DNA from: Lysinibacillus sphaericus
GTDB taxonomy: Bacteria > Bacillota > Bacilli > Bacillales_A > Planococcaceae
Assembly: GCF_006864135.1 (NCBI RefSeq)
Contig: NZ_SADV01000002.1
Location: 124,001-188,000, forward strand
Direction: 5' to 3'
Length of the DNA: 64,000 nt
Shown here: in pieces, positions 8,280 through 17,920 of the stretch
How positions within the stretch are numbered: the stretch's first letter is position 1
Layout: the number at the start of each line of letters is the position of its first letter
Notes under the pieces: generated by a model
What the model was told of the DNA's origin: nothing
What the model saw: only the letters and a program-made list of their open reading frames with translations
Databases searched by the model: none
Made by a program: the position numbers and the translations under genes

Positions 8280-9434
8280 TCAATTATGAGTTTTATGATA
8301 GGTAAATGAATTGCCAGAAAGAACAAATAAAACGATCATTATCGGCGTTGTATAAATAATTATTTCCGTCATTGAAAGTAGAATATAGGTGATAAGTATT
8401 AAAAATGGTAATAGTTGTAGCATTTTCGCATGCTTTACTTTTTTTTGGGCAAAAGAAAATGCATTCCATACTAATGTTGCTACGAATAATAGAAAAAATG
8501 TAACCGCCAACCAACCATACTGAGCTAATAGGGCGATAAAAGTATTATGTGCATCCAATTGGCCAACATGATAATTCTCTCCATGCCCAAATAATGTGGA
8601 ATCTTTTATTATGTTTTGCCAAATAGCCATTCGTCCATCAGATATATCAGCAGATTTTCGCTGAAATTTCCCTACAATATTTTGAACTGCTTCGTTTAGT
8701 ATCGGAAATTTACTTAGACTAAAAATGAATATCATACTTAGTACACATAGAACTGAAACGAGTGCGCCTACTATTCTAATACTTGAAGTGTTTTGAATAG
8801 CTAACATGGTTATACTCATTATGACACCGATTAGTACGGTGATGGCAGCCGTTCTACTTTGTGTTAGTAAAATAGTATAAAAAACAAAAAAGAATAGGCT
8901 TACTAGGAATACGATTGTAACTTTTTTCGTATCAACCTGAAAATATTGAACAGCCCCAGCTAGTAATACGACTGCAAATAATGCCATGACCAATCCCATC
9001 ATGTTCGGGTTGCTATAAATCCCTGCAAATGCGTTGAAAACAACTCGATTCATGAAAAAAGATAAAAGTAAAATAATGAGATGTGAGATACAAATACTAA
9101 TTGCTAGTACATGTAAAGTAGATGTTTGAAAAGAGTTATATATAATCGATAACCCTATATACATCACAAGCATACATACAATATTCTTAAGTGATCCCAT
9201 ATCTGAATTGGCTAAAGTACTTATGAGCCCACAAATAATAAATAGATAGAAAAATAAATCGCTCACATACATTCTACGAATATTTGCGTTGCGATTATAG
9301 ATAAAAAGGATGATTGGAAAGATGGAAAAAAAGACAGTAAAGTAAATTAGTATGGGTATTTCATAAGATAATGCACTAGAGAGTAATAATACGCTCATAC
9401 ACATTGTTAGTATAAAAAACCGCACTTTCATCAC
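8280..9434 (-). CDS. O-antigen polymerase/ligase-like protein (Wzy)
   Basis: A 384-residue membrane protein with about 10-12 predicted helices. A larger extracytoplasmic loop contains the Wzy_C-like pattern DGRMAIWQNIIKDSTLFGHG and then DAHNTFIALLAQYGW. This pattern is typical of polymerases that join lipid-linked repeat units at the outer face of the membrane. It is the only polymerase candidate in the cluster. The start could be the GTG at 9434 or the adjacent ATG at 9431. AT-rich and poorly conserved, as usual for Wzy. Confidence 0.82.
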   Translation of the reverse strand: MMKVRFFILTMCMSVLLLSSALSYEIPILIYFTVFFSIFPIILFIYNRNANIRRMYVSDLFFYLFIICGLISTLANSDMGSLKNIVCMLVMYIGLSIIYNSFQTSTLHVLAISICISHLIILLLSFFMNRVVFNAFAGIYSNPNMMGLVMALFAVVLLAGAVQYFQVDTKKVTIVFLVSLFFFVFYTILLTQSRTAAITVLIGVIMSITMLAIQNTSSIRIVGALVSVLCVLSMIFIFSLSKFPILNEAVQNIVGKFQRKSADISDGRMAIWQNIIKDSTLFGHGENYHVGQLDAHNTFIALLAQYGWLAVTFFLLFVATLVWNAFSFAQKKVKHAKMLQLLPFLILITYILLSMTEIIIYTTPIMIVLFVLSGNSFTYHKTHN

Positions 9435-9457
9435 CCCACTATTGCTTTATTTCGTAT

Positions 9458-10228
9458 TTATTTTGTGAAAAGATGCCACCATTTTCTTTCGCTTATAACG
9501 ATTGGCTCTGCAATTAATAGCTGCTTATTTTCTAAAACACGCTCATTGTTTTCAAGGAAAAGGTTGACCATATCCAGCTGTTTCATTTTCTCCAAGTAAT
9601 CTAACCCAGCTTCAAAAAGCAGTGGTCTTGTAGACATATTATGGACATCTGAGCCATACGTATGAACAAGTCTTGCTTCTATTAAATTCATTGCACACAG
9701 TTGGGTTTTTTTTCCAAAATGCCCAGTAATGCTACCCGCTGTAATTTGTGCTAATGCCCCTTCACGAATTAATTGTTCAAGAAGTGCTACATTTTGTTGA
9801 ATAGCTCTATTTCGCTCAGGATGTGCAATAATGGGGGTAATACCTGATGCTACTAATAACTTAATCATTTCTTTACAATAAAAAGGTATCGTTTCCGAAG
9901 GTAATTCCAGTAATAGATAGTTTGAGTTTGCCAACATATGAAGCTGTTTAGTTGTGCTATATTCTAAAATATTTTCATTTATGTGCACTTCATGTCCAGG
10001 AAATATTTTGATTGGCCATGCTCTTTTTGCTATTTCTAGCTGTAAAGTATGTACTTGATGTAATACATTTTCATATGACACATCGTATATTGGATGTTTG
10101 GCATGAGGGGTAGTAATAATGGCTGTTATGCCTTGCATCACAGCATGTTCTATTATTTGCAGTGACTCTGCAAGTTGTTGTGGTCCATCGTCAACTCCGT
10201 ATAATAAATGACTGTGAATATCAACCAT
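9458..10228 (-). CDS. PHP-type tyrosine-protein phosphatase (CpsB/YwqE)
   Basis: A 256-residue manganese-dependent phosphotyrosine phosphatase of the polymerase-and-histidinol-phosphatase fold. It dephosphorylates the capsule BY-kinase. Metal ligands are visible: DIHSHLL (3-9), TTPH (39-42), GHEVHIN (78-84), AHPERN (135-140) and SDVHN (193-197). It is the first gene of the cluster, right after an AT-rich promoter region, whereas its kinase is last; in many capsule loci the three regulators are adjacent. GGGAGATGAT lies before the ATG. Confidence 0.92.
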   Translation of the reverse strand: MVDIHSHLLYGVDDGPQQLAESLQIIEHAVMQGITAIITTPHAKHPIYDVSYENVLHQVHTLQLEIAKRAWPIKIFPGHEVHINENILEYSTTKQLHMLANSNYLLLELPSETIPFYCKEMIKLLVASGITPIIAHPERNRAIQQNVALLEQLIREGALAQITAGSITGHFGKKTQLCAMNLIEARLVHTYGSDVHNMSTRPLLFEAGLDYLEKMKQLDMVNLFLENNERVLENKQLLIAEPIVISERKWWHLFTK

Positions 10229-10373
10229 GCTCTATCATCTCCCTATCCCAATTCGTCGCCTAAACGTTTTCACCAATTTAGTAAAAATCTAATTGATTAT
10301 AAATAAAGGTACTTATTGTATATATGCCATTTCACGATAAATATGACAGTAGCTCACCTACAACCAAGTTACT

Positions 10374-10414
10374 AAAAAAAACGTCTTTTACTCTATTTCG
10401 AGTAAAAGACGTTT
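10374..10414 (-). terminator. Intrinsic terminator of rny
   Basis: A perfect 15-bp stem (10379-10393 with 10400-10414) has a 6-nt loop and is followed on the minus strand by seven T. It separates rny from the polysaccharide cluster. Confidence 0.95.
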
Positions 10415-10425
10415 CTGTATTACAA

Positions 10426-11985
10426 TTATTTCGCATATTCCACGGCACGTGTTTCACGAATAACCGTTACTTTAATATGACCTGGATAATCAAGTTCTTC
10501 TTCAATTCGCTTACGGATATCTCTCGCTAAGCGATGTGAAGCTAAGTCATCAATTTTTTCAGGTTGTACAATTATACGGATTTCACGACCAGCCTGAATC
10601 GCAAAGGATTTTTCTACGCCATCATAGCTTTCAGAAATTTCCTCTAACTTTTCAAGTCTGCGGATATAGTTTTCAAGCGTCTCACTTCGAGCACCTGGAC
10701 GAGCTGCTGATAATGCATCAGCTGCAGCCACTAATACCGCGATGACAGATGTTGCTTCTGTATCACCATGGTGTGAAGCAATACTGTTTATAACGACCGG
10801 ATGTTCCTTGTATTTTGTTGCCAATTCCACACCGATTTCGACATGGCTACCTTCAACTTCATGGTCAATTGCCTTACCAATATCATGTAATAAGCCTGCA
10901 CGGCGAGCTAATGCTACATCTTCACCAAGTTCAGCAGCGAGCAAGCCTGATAAATATGCGACCTCAATGGAATGTTTTAGGACGTTTTGTCCATAACTTG
11001 TACGATATTTCATGCGGCCTAAAATCTTCATTAAATCTGGATGTAAATTATGAATGCCAATTTCAAATGTTGTCTGCTCCCCTGTTTCGCGGATTTGTTC
11101 ATCCACTTCACGACGAGATTTTTCGACCATTTCCTCAATTCGAGCAGGGTGAATGCGGCCATCCTGTACAAGTTTTTCAAGTGCAAGTCGAGCCGTTTCA
11201 CGACGAATCGGATCAAAGCCTGATAAAATAACCGCCTCTGGAGTATCATCAATTATTAAATCTATACCTGTTAACGTTTCCAAAGTTCGGATGTTACGAC
11301 CTTCACGACCAATAATACGACCTTTCATTTCATCATTTGGCAAGTTCACGACAGATACTGTTGTTTCAGCAACATGATCTGCTGCAAAACGTTGCAGTGC
11401 CAGTGATAAAATTTCACGTGCTTTTTTATCTGATTCTTCCTTCGCACGTGTCTCAGCTTCCTTCGTCATCACAGCAATATCAGTTGTTAGCTCTTTTTCT
11501 ACTTCTCCTAAGATAATAGCTTTTGCTTCATCTCTAGTTAAAGCAGAAATTCGCTCTAGCTCTGATTTTTGCGAGGCAACGAGCTCGTCCACTTTGCTTT
11601 CCATCTGTTCAATATGCTGTTGTCTTTCGCTTAGAGCTTGTTCTTTACGCTCTAAACCTGCTTCTCTCTTATTTAGAGCATCATCTTTGCGATCAAGATT
11701 CTCTTCTCTTTGCAATAAACGGTTCTCTTGTTTCTGAAGTTCTGAACGACGTTCACGAATGTCATTTTCTGCTTCAGTACGAAATTTGTGAGTTTCATCT
11801 TTGGCTTCAAGTAGTGCTTCTTTCTTCAATGCCTCCGCTTCTCGTTTTCCTTCTTCAACGATTGTTTCAGCGACATGTTTAGCACCAGTGATTTTTGAGT
11901 CATTCACTTTTTTCATGTAGATATAGCTAACAGCGGCACCAACGATGAGTCCAAGCAAAGCGGAGATGATAGTAATTCCATCCAT
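10426..11985 (-). CDS. rny: Ribonuclease Y
   Basis: A 519-residue endoribonuclease Y, the membrane-anchored enzyme that starts mRNA turnover in Bacillales. It has an N-terminal membrane helix (about 3-21), a long charged coiled coil (about 25-190), a KH domain with [15 protein letters not shown], and an HD domain with [15 protein letters not shown] and SHHGD. Length matches the family (about 520). GAGGAGG precedes the ATG. In Bacillus it lies next to ymdB and near recA; here recA is upstream and the ymdB side is interrupted. Confidence 0.98.
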   Translation of the reverse strand: MDGITIISALLGLIVGAAVSYIYMKKVNDSKITGAKHVAETIVEEGKREAEALKKEALLEAKDETHKFRTEAENDIRERRSELQKQENRLLQREENLDRKDDALNKREAGLERKEQALSERQQHIEQMESKVDELVASQKSELERISALTRDEAKAIILGEVEKELTTDIAVMTKEAETRAKEESDKKAREILSLALQRFAADHVAETTVSVVNLPNDEMKGRIIGREGRNIRTLETLTGIDLIIDDTPEAVILSGFDPIRRETARLALEKLVQDGRIHPARIEEMVEKSRREVDEQIRETGEQTTFEIGIHNLHPDLMKILGRMKYRTSYGQNVLKHSIEVAYLSGLLAAELGEDVALARRAGLLHDIGKAIDHEVEGSHVEIGVELATKYKEHPVVINSIASHHGDTEATSVIAVLVAAADALSAARPGARSETLENYIRRLEKLEEISESYDGVEKSFAIQAGREIRIIVQPEKIDDLASHRLARDIRKRIEEELDYPGHIKVTVIRETRAVEYAK

Positions 11986-12416
11986 ATGAACACCTCCTCT
12001 TGCTATTTGGGTATTACAGTTTCAGTCGGCGCATACATCAATTTCGCCTTGGCATAATAATAGACATCTGCCAAAGTCTTCATTTAATAGATCTTCAAAA
12101 GCCATTATAAATGAAGTCAGAATGTACTGCCTATTTAAAGTCATAATTCAGAAATTATACATTTTTAATTGTATAGCTAGCCTTAAACTCTGTCAAGGAT
12201 AGTCGGGCATCTGTTCGCCCTCTCAAGAAAAAAAGTAAGTCATATCCATTAGGAGAATTAATTACCTAATGCTTTTTACACTAACGCTTATTTTATCTTT
12301 TATCATTAATGCGTAGAAGCAGTACTTAGGAATTATTTTTATAAAAATGTCATTCATGACTTTCGAAGAATATATGGATAACCTAACAACAAAACCGCAT
12401 TCTCCAGTATGTGTAA
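11986..12416. other. recA-rny intergenic region
   Basis: No gene is supported. It should hold the rny promoter. Near 12036-12076 there is a piece, AATTTCGCCTTGGCATAATA, that also opens the dispersed repeats near 25.07 kb and 30.11 kb, so it is probably a remnant of that family. Confidence 0.5.
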
Positions 12417-12466
12417 ATAAAAAAATGCATTGCTCTCACTATAAAGAGTGGGAACAATGCATTTAT
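12417..12466 (-). terminator. Intrinsic terminator of recA
   Basis: AAATGCATTG...CACT (12423-12440) pairs imperfectly with AGTGGGAACAATGCATTT (12447-12464). A run of A on the plus strand gives the U tract for the minus-strand transcript. It sits immediately after the recA stop. Confidence 0.85.
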
Positions 12467-12467
12467 A

Positions 12468-13532
12468 TTATTCATCTTCAAGAAGAAGCTTTAATTCCTC
12501 ATCCATATCTTCCTCTTCATCATGCGCAGCAATTGTGTAAGCTGAAGATGCAATACCGTAAGAAGCACGAATTTTATTTGCGATGTCGTCTAGTACTGCT
12601 GGATTTTCTTTTAAATATTGTTTAGCATTTTCACGACCTTGACCTAGGCGCTCATCACCGTAAGCATACCAAGAACCGCTTTTTTGAACGATGTCTAGTT
12701 CAACACCTAAATCAACTGTTTCGCCCTCTTTTGAAATCCCTTCACCGTACATAATATCAACTTCAGCTGTACGGAATGGTGGCGCTACTTTGTTTTTCAC
12801 AATTTTAATTTTTGTACGGTTACCCATAATGTCATTGCCTTGTTTAATAGCTTCCGCACGACGAACCTCTAAACGTACTGAGCTGTAGAATTTAAGTGCA
12901 CGACCACCAGGTGTTGTTTCTGGGTTTCCGAACATGACACCGATTTTTTCACGAATTTGGTTAATGAAAATAGCAATCGTTTTCGATTTATTGATCGCAC
13001 CTGAAAGCTTACGTAAAGCCTGAGACATTAAACGTGCTTGTAAACCAACATGCGAATCACCCATATCTCCTTCGATCTCCGCTTTCGGAACTAATGCTGC
13101 TACGGAGTCAATAACGATGATATCGATAGCGCCACTACGTACTAATGCCTCAGCGATTTCAAGCGCTTGTTCTCCTGTATCTGGTTGAGATAATAGAAGC
13201 TCATCAATATTGACACCCAATTTTTGTGCATATATTGGATCTAACGCATGCTCAGCATCGATAAACGCTGCTTGTCCACCATTTGCCTGCACTTCTGCAA
13301 TGGCATGAAGAGCAACCGTTGTTTTACCTGATGATTCTGGGCCATATACTTCAATAATACGTCCACGTGGATAGCCACCAACACCTAATGCAGCATCAAG
13401 TGCTAGCGAACCACTTGAAGATGTAGCGATTTCTAAATCGGTCTTTTCACCAAGTTTCATGATGGAACCTTTACCAAAATTCTTTTCAATTTGTTTTAAC
13501 GCCTGTTCTAAGGCAGCTTTACGATCACTCAT
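12468..13532 (-). CDS. recA: Recombinase RecA
   Basis: A 354-residue RecA that forms filaments on single-stranded DNA, performs strand exchange and stimulates LexA/DinR cleavage. Walker [10 protein letters not shown] is at residues 64-72, and the Walker B strand [18 protein letters not shown] and a very acidic C-terminal tail ([16 protein letters not shown]) are present. Length is normal. The ribosome site AAAGGAGG is well placed before the ATG. A sigma-A-type promoter and an SOS box lie upstream (13578-13628), showing damage-inducible control. Confidence 0.99.
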   Translation of the reverse strand: MSDRKAALEQALKQIEKNFGKGSIMKLGEKTDLEIATSSSGSLALDAALGVGGYPRGRIIEVYGPESSGKTTVALHAIAEVQANGGQAAFIDAEHALDPIYAQKLGVNIDELLLSQPDTGEQALEIAEALVRSGAIDIIVIDSVAALVPKAEIEGDMGDSHVGLQARLMSQALRKLSGAINKSKTIAIFINQIREKIGVMFGNPETTPGGRALKFYSSVRLEVRRAEAIKQGNDIMGNRTKIKIVKNKVAPPFRTAEVDIMYGEGISKEGETVDLGVELDIVQKSGSWYAYGDERLGQGRENAKQYLKENPAVLDDIANKIRASYGIASSAYTIAAHDEEEDMDEELKLLLEDE

Positions 13533-13577
13533 TCATTTTCCTCCTTTGAAAACTGTTCACTGTTTTTCTCTATCTCT

Positions 13578-13606
13578 ACTATACTTGTTTTTGAGAGAAG
13601 ACGCAA
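13578..13606 (-). promoter_or_regulatory. recA sigma-A promoter
   Basis: On the minus strand TTGCGT (13601-13606) and TATAGT (13578-13583) are separated by exactly 17 bp. This lies 46 bp upstream of the recA ATG and just downstream of the SOS box. Confidence 0.8.
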
Positions 13607-13614
13607 GAAAAAAG

Positions 13615-13628
13615 CGAACGTTTATTCG
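13615..13628 (-). promoter_or_regulatory. SOS (LexA/DinR) box of recA
   Basis: The minus strand reads CGAATAAACGTTCG, one mismatch from the Bacillus pattern CGAACRNRYGTTYG. It lies 8 bp upstream of the -35 element, as expected for LexA-repressed recA. Confidence 0.85.
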
Positions 13629-13637
13629 TTTTTCTTC

Positions 13638-13682
13638 AAAATAAAAATTTGGGTAACTTTCCATTACCCAAATTTTTATTTT
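13638..13682. terminator. Terminator between cinA and recA
   Basis: A perfect 19-bp stem (13638-13656 with 13664-13682) has a 7-nt loop; its AT-rich ends give T tracts on both strands. It ends the cinA transcript just before the recA regulatory region. A short repeat-family fragment (GCGAAAGCAAAGCGTCAGC) lies between it and the cinA stop. Confidence 0.92.
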
Positions 13683-13762
13683 CAACATATTTAACTTCTT
13701 TCAGCAATATTTTCTGTAGCGAAAGCAAAGCGTCAGCTACAAGTTTGCCGAGGGATAATTGA

Positions 13763-15019
13763 TTAACGTTTTTTAAAGCCTCTTTCTTCCAAAAGTTGCA
13801 TTAAATAATGACAAGTAAATTTCGCCGCGCGCAGTCGATTTGTATTGCGCATACCTGATAAATGAAGTAAATACGTTATTGGTTTTTCATCGCCAATAGC
13901 AATACCAATCCAAACCGTCCCCGCTGGTTGATGATCATGGGCTGTAGGACCTGCCGCACCTGTTAATCCAATACCAATATCCGTATCAAACTTTTTACAT
14001 ACAGCACTAGCCATAGCCGCCGCACATTCACTGCTTACAATCCCATGTGTAGCTAAAAATTCTTTTGAAATACCGAGTTGCTTAATTTTAGCCTCTTCCG
14101 TATACGTAACAACGCCACCAACAAGGGCATCCCCTACACCCGGTATTTCAGCAAGTTCTGACTGAAATAATCCTGCTGTTAAACTTTCTGCTGCCGAAAT
14201 TGTTAACTTATTATCTAGTAACATTTCTACTGTTTTAGAGGCAAGAGAATCGTCATCTATACCGTATTGATAGTCCCCAACAAGCGCTTGAATCTCTGTT
14301 ACCTTTGCGGCAATAAGATGCTGCGCTTCTTGCTCCGTTTCTGCTTTAGCTGTTACACGCAATGTAACCTCGCCGTCAGAAGCAAGTGGAGCAACAGTTG
14401 GATTTGTTTGCGAATCTAAAATATGTTGGACACGAACCTCAAGCTCCGCCTCTCCAATTCCATAAAAACGCATAACATGCGATGTAATTACCCCTCCAGC
14501 GTTTAACATCGCACCAAGCTTTGGCTTTGCTTCAAACTGGAACATTGGCTCAAGCTCTTTAGGTGGCCCCGGCAGTAAAATATACGTACGTTCATCCTTA
14601 GTTACTATCATGCCAGGTGCCATACCGTGATGGTTTGCAAGCACCTCACTACCCGCTAGTATTAAAGCCTGCTTACGATTATTATCCGTCATTGGACGTC
14701 CTCGTTTTGCAAAAAACTGCTCAATATTAGCCAGTGCGATATCATCAAATTCGAGAGAAACGTCCAGATGACGCGCAATCGTTTCCTTTGTTAAATCATC
14801 CTTTGTAGGCCCAAGCCCACCAGAGAAAATGATTAAATCAGCACGAGTCTCTGCAATGGAAATAGCCTCTTCCAAACGTTGTGCATTATCTCCAACAACA
14901 GTGTGATAATACACATTTATTCCCAACTCGGACAACTGACTAGAAATAAATCTTGCATTTGTGTTCGCAATCTGACCAAGCAATAACTCTGAGCCAACTG
15001 CAAGAATTTCAGCATTCAT
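13763..15019 (-). CDS. cinA: CinA: competence-damage inducible protein / NMN amidohydrolase-like
   Basis: A 418-residue two-domain protein. The N-terminal MoCF/COG1058 domain (about 1-165) has AVGSELLLGQ and TNARF near the start and SGGLGPTKDDLT. The C-terminal CinA domain (about 255-410), related to nicotinamide-mononucleotide deamidase, has SAAESLTAG and LTGAAGPT. I prefer the ATG at 15019, which gives the usual length, over a TTG nine nt upstream; AGAGAGG lies 11 nt before it. It starts 17 nt after pgsA, the order seen in Bacillus (pgsA-cinA-recA). Confidence 0.95.
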   Translation of the reverse strand: MNAEILAVGSELLLGQIANTNARFISSQLSELGINVYYHTVVGDNAQRLEEAISIAETRADLIIFSGGLGPTKDDLTKETIARHLDVSLEFDDIALANIEQFFAKRGRPMTDNNRKQALILAGSEVLANHHGMAPGMIVTKDERTYILLPGPPKELEPMFQFEAKPKLGAMLNAGGVITSHVMRFYGIGEAELEVRVQHILDSQTNPTVAPLASDGEVTLRVTAKAETEQEAQHLIAAKVTEIQALVGDYQYGIDDDSLASKTVEMLLDNKLTISAAESLTAGLFQSELAEIPGVGDALVGGVVTYTEEAKIKQLGISKEFLATHGIVSSECAAAMASAVCKKFDTDIGIGLTGAAGPTAHDHQPAGTVWIGIAIGDEKPITYLLHLSGMRNTNRLRAAKFTCHYLMQLLEERGFKKR

Positions 15020-15036
15020 GACCCTCAAGACCTCTC

Positions 15037-15615
15037 TTATTTAGACTCAAGTAAGACACGTCGATTTAGATAGAAATAATCCCATCCAGACCATAGCGTA
15101 AAGAACAATGCAATATATAGCATAATTTTATCGAATGGAAGACCGATAAGTGTAAAAATTGTATTGTGTAAAAGTGCTGCACCAATGGCCACAATTTGAG
15201 CCCACGTTTTAATTTTGCCAAGCTGGTTGGCCGCAACAACTTCTCCTTCACCTGCCAATATTAAACGAAGGCCAGTAACTGCAAACTCACGACTAATAAT
15301 AATGATTATTATCCATGCAGACGCCATATCAAGCTCTACCATTAAAATAAAAGCCGCTGAAACTAGCAACTTGTCAGCAAGTGGGTCTAAAAATTTCCCA
15401 AATGTCGTCACAAGATTGTACTTACGTGCATAAAAACCATCCACCCAATCAGTCGCTGAAGCAATAATAAAAATGAGTGCACCTACAAAATGATGAACAG
15501 GCATCGTCGCACCGAATAGTGACATTGTTCCCCAGCCAAAATCAAACATCATAACAATGACAAAAAACGGAATAAGTAAGATTCGAGAGATGGTAATTTT
15601 ATTTGGAATGTTCAT
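15037..15615 (-). CDS. pgsA: CDP-diacylglycerol-glycerol-3-phosphate 3-phosphatidyltransferase
   Basis: A 192-residue integral membrane enzyme that makes phosphatidylglycerol phosphate, the committed step to phosphatidylglycerol and cardiolipin. The CDP-alcohol phosphotransferase motif is complete: D56, DG 59-60, AR 63-64, G73, D77 and D81. About five hydrophobic helices follow. The ATG at 15615 is preferred because GAAAGGTG lies 7 nt upstream and family members begin with NLPNKIT-like sequence. A hairpin separates it from rodZ. Confidence 0.97.
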   Translation of the reverse strand: MNIPNKITISRILLIPFFVIVMMFDFGWGTMSLFGATMPVHHFVGALIFIIASATDWVDGFYARKYNLVTTFGKFLDPLADKLLVSAAFILMVELDMASAWIIIIIISREFAVTGLRLILAGEGEVVAANQLGKIKTWAQIVAIGAALLHNTIFTLIGLPFDKIMLYIALFFTLWSGWDYFYLNRRVLLESK

Positions 15616-15642
15616 TTTTCTAACACCTTTCATGATGAAAGA

Positions 15643-15670
15643 AAGTAGTCATCGGTAGATGACTACTATT
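15643..15670 (-). terminator. Hairpin at the rodZ 3' end
   Basis: AGTAGTCATC (15644-15653) pairs perfectly with GATGACTACT (15658-15667) around a 4-nt loop and overlaps the rodZ stop codon. On the minus strand TTCTTTC follows, so it may be a partial terminator limiting read-through into pgsA. Confidence 0.65.
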
Positions 15671-16577
15671 CTTTATTGAAATTGATGACGATGTTTTGCG
15701 TTACAATTTGCTGTGCATACGTTAAAGGCTCGTCATTAATGTATACTTTAGCTTGCGCTGAATTACCTAAGCGGATACGGGCGTAATTTTGAGATGTTGC
15801 GTCGAATTCTACTACTTCTCCTGCATTATATACACGAGTATCTGACAGTAATTCTTGTTGCTGTTGGTTACGAATACCGATAAATGTAGGACCTGATACT
15901 TCAATACGTATTTTAAATGCTTCTGTACCTGTTAACGTATAAGAAGTTGTCGCGCGATCTGCTTCAATAACCCCAGCTGAAATCGATTGCTTAACCTCTT
16001 CAGTTTGCTTTTCGTCAGGTGTTTCCTGTGCTGAATCTTTTGAATCTGCTGAGTCTTGTTTGTTATTTGTTTGAGCTTTTTTTTGCTCTTTATCTTTTTC
16101 TGTATCTATTGGTTTTACTTTTGTATCATATTCTATTTCCGATGGAGTATCGCCTATAGCATCATCTGGCACTACTTTATTTTTAGACTGCATTAGCACC
16201 CAAATCACCACAATAATGACAATGATAAATAAACCAACGGTTATTTTCGGCATTGCCTCCATCATTTTAGTAGAAGGACCTTTCGAAACTTTTCTTCTAC
16301 TTGGGCTACTCGTCATGGATTGACTTACTTGATTGTTTGGAGTACCTGGTAGCTCGCTTTTATAAGTTTCTAAAAGCTCCTCTGCGTCCAAACCAACAGC
16401 GTCAGCATATTGTTTAATAAAAGCTCGTACATAAAACGAACCAGGCATAATCGAATAATTACCCTCTTCAATACCTATTAAATAACGCTTTTGAATTTTC
16501 GTTATTTCTTGTAAATCGTCTAAGCTGTAGCCTTTAGACAGTCTCGCCTCTTTCAGTCGAGTCCCTAATTCTGCCAC
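15666..16577 (-). CDS. rodZ: RodZ family cell-shape protein (YmfM)
   Basis: A 303-residue bitopic membrane protein that links MreB filaments to the wall-synthesis machinery. Residues 4-63 form an Xre-type helix-turn-helix that in this family binds MreB rather than DNA. A basic stretch (about 94-104) precedes a single membrane helix (111-130). A low-complexity Lys/Gln/Asp linker follows, then a C-terminal DUF4115 beta domain (about 225-298). It is downstream of ymfK with a short gap, the conserved Bacillus arrangement. Confidence 0.93.
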   Translation of the reverse strand: MAELGTRLKEARLSKGYSLDDLQEITKIQKRYLIGIEEGNYSIMPGSFYVRAFIKQYADAVGLDAEELLETYKSELPGTPNNQVSQSMTSSPSRRKVSKGPSTKMMEAMPKITVGLFIIVIIVVIWVLMQSKNKVVPDDAIGDTPSEIEYDTKVKPIDTEKDKEQKKAQTNNKQDSADSKDSAQETPDEKQTEEVKQSISAGVIEADRATTSYTLTGTEAFKIRIEVSGPTFIGIRNQQQQELLSDTRVYNAGEVVEFDATSQNYARIRLGNSAQAKVYINDEPLTYAQQIVTQNIVINFNKE

Positions 16578-16602
16578 TCATAACACCTACTTTAATATCA
16601 AA

Positions 16603-17397
16603 TTAAAAATTAAATCCACCAAATGAATTAGATTCGGACATCATTTGGCTTTTTTCCATTATTTCATACGTAATTTCTTCATCTGGGTGATGACGCAATT
16701 CAATGATATAATCAAAATCCTCTATCTTATATTCTGAATGCTGAACAAACATGTCTGGATGCTCGATGACCTTAATGGAAGGCATACTCATCATTTCACG
16801 CACTAGTTGCAAATGTCGCTCATCAGATGAACGACGTGTCACAATGCCATCTAATATAAAAATATTATTGTCACTGAATTCATCACCAGCAAGTTTATTG
16901 CGAACAGTCTGCTTAATCATTGTAGACGATAAAAAAATCCATTTTTTATTGGCACATACACTTGCCGCTACAATTGATTCAGTTTTTCCAACACGAGGCA
17001 TTCCACGAATCCCAATAAGCTTATGCCCGTCTTTTTTAAATAGCTCAGCCATAAAGTCAACTAAAATACCAAGTTCATCTCGTACGAAGCGGAAGGTATT
17101 TTTTTCATCTGCATCTCGAGGAATATAATGACCGTGCCTAATGGCTAAACGATCACGGAGCTTAGGTTGTCGAAATTTGGTAACGTTAATATGTTCCATT
17201 GTCGAAACAATTGTACGAAAACGCTCAATTGTTTCATCGTTGTCTGTATGCACTAACATACCACGTCGATCCTCATCGACACCATTTATTGAAATAATAT
17301 TGACACGAAGCATCCCTAAAAGTGAAGCAATATCTCCTAATAATCCAGGGCGATTCACCTGAATTTCATATTCAAAGTACCAATCGCTCAAACACAC
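16603..17397 (-). CDS. ymfK: YmfK family protein (DUF3388): ACT-like plus P-loop
   Basis: A 264-residue conserved Bacillales protein of unknown role. The N-terminal part resembles an ACT regulatory domain (PGLLGDIASLLGMLRVNIIS, 17-36). The C-terminal part carries an intact Walker A motif, GMPRVGKT (132-139), and a strand NIFILDGIV. It may therefore be an ATP- or GTP-binding regulator responding to a small ligand, but no function is established to my knowledge. The GTG start at 17397 has AGGAAGGG 5 nt upstream; a TTG two codons later is an alternative. A terminator separates it from ymfJ. Confidence 0.85.
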   Translation of the reverse strand: MCLSDWYFEYEIQVNRPGLLGDIASLLGMLRVNIISINGVDEDRRGMLVHTDNDETIERFRTIVSTMEHINVTKFRQPKLRDRLAIRHGHYIPRDADEKNTFRFVRDELGILVDFMAELFKKDGHKLIGIRGMPRVGKTESIVAASVCANKKWIFLSSTMIKQTVRNKLAGDEFSDNNIFILDGIVTRRSSDERHLQLVREMMSMPSIKVIEHPDMFVQHSEYKIEDFDYIIELRHHPDEEITYEIMEKSQMMSESNSFGGFNF

Positions 17398-17585
17398 TCG
17401 TTCCCTTCCTATTAGTTAACGTAAAAAATCCTTTATAAGTTCCATCATAGCTGATTTTTTATGTAATGGAAAGTTAGAATACATGGAATTATGAGGTTAT
17501 TTTTAAAAACTTACTATTTTTTTTTTTAACGTACGAAATAGGCTTACATACGTTCCCTTTTCTATGTAAAAATTGCTTTTTTATA

Positions 17586-17616
17586 TAGAAAAAAGAGGAG
17601 ATAACTCTCCTCTTTG
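17586..17616 (-). terminator. Terminator of the ymfF-ymfJ operon
   Basis: AAAGAGGAG (17592-17600) pairs with CTCCTCTTT (17607-17615), followed on the minus strand by a short U-rich tract. It lies 3 bp after the ymfJ stop. Confidence 0.8.
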
Positions 17617-17618
17617 TT

Positions 17619-17876
17619 TTACTGTACATGTTTATTTTGTACAAGTTTAACGACACAATTCGCCAGTGCGTGTTTTTCCTCTTCAGAGGCAACGCCCCAT
17701 AAATCCGACAGCACTCGCTCTTGTTCATTTTTAGGATCGACATTTGTCGCCAAATATTCTCCAATTTGTACAGCAGCTTGTTGAATCATTTGCGATGGCA
17801 TACCGCTTGATTCTGCTCGCATAACGTTTTGACCTAAAAACGAAGTCCATTTTTGCCAGTTTTCTAAAATAGTCAT
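17619..17876 (-). CDS. ymfJ: YmfJ family protein (DUF3243)
   Basis: An 85-residue, mainly helical soluble protein of the DUF3243 family, common in Bacillales and without a known function. The ATG at 17876 is clearly the start: GGAGGAGG precedes it, and the length equals B. subtilis YmfJ. It lies 44 bp downstream of ymfI and is the last gene before a terminator, so it belongs to the ymfF-ymfH-ymfI-ymfJ operon. Confidence 0.9.
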   Translation of the reverse strand: MTILENWQKWTSFLGQNVMRAESSGMPSQMIQQAAVQIGEYLATNVDPKNEQERVLSDLWGVASEEEKHALANCVVKLVQNKHVQ

Positions 17877-17920
17877 ATGTTCCTCCTCCTTTACACAAGT
17901 AGTATGTGCGAAAAAGAACA

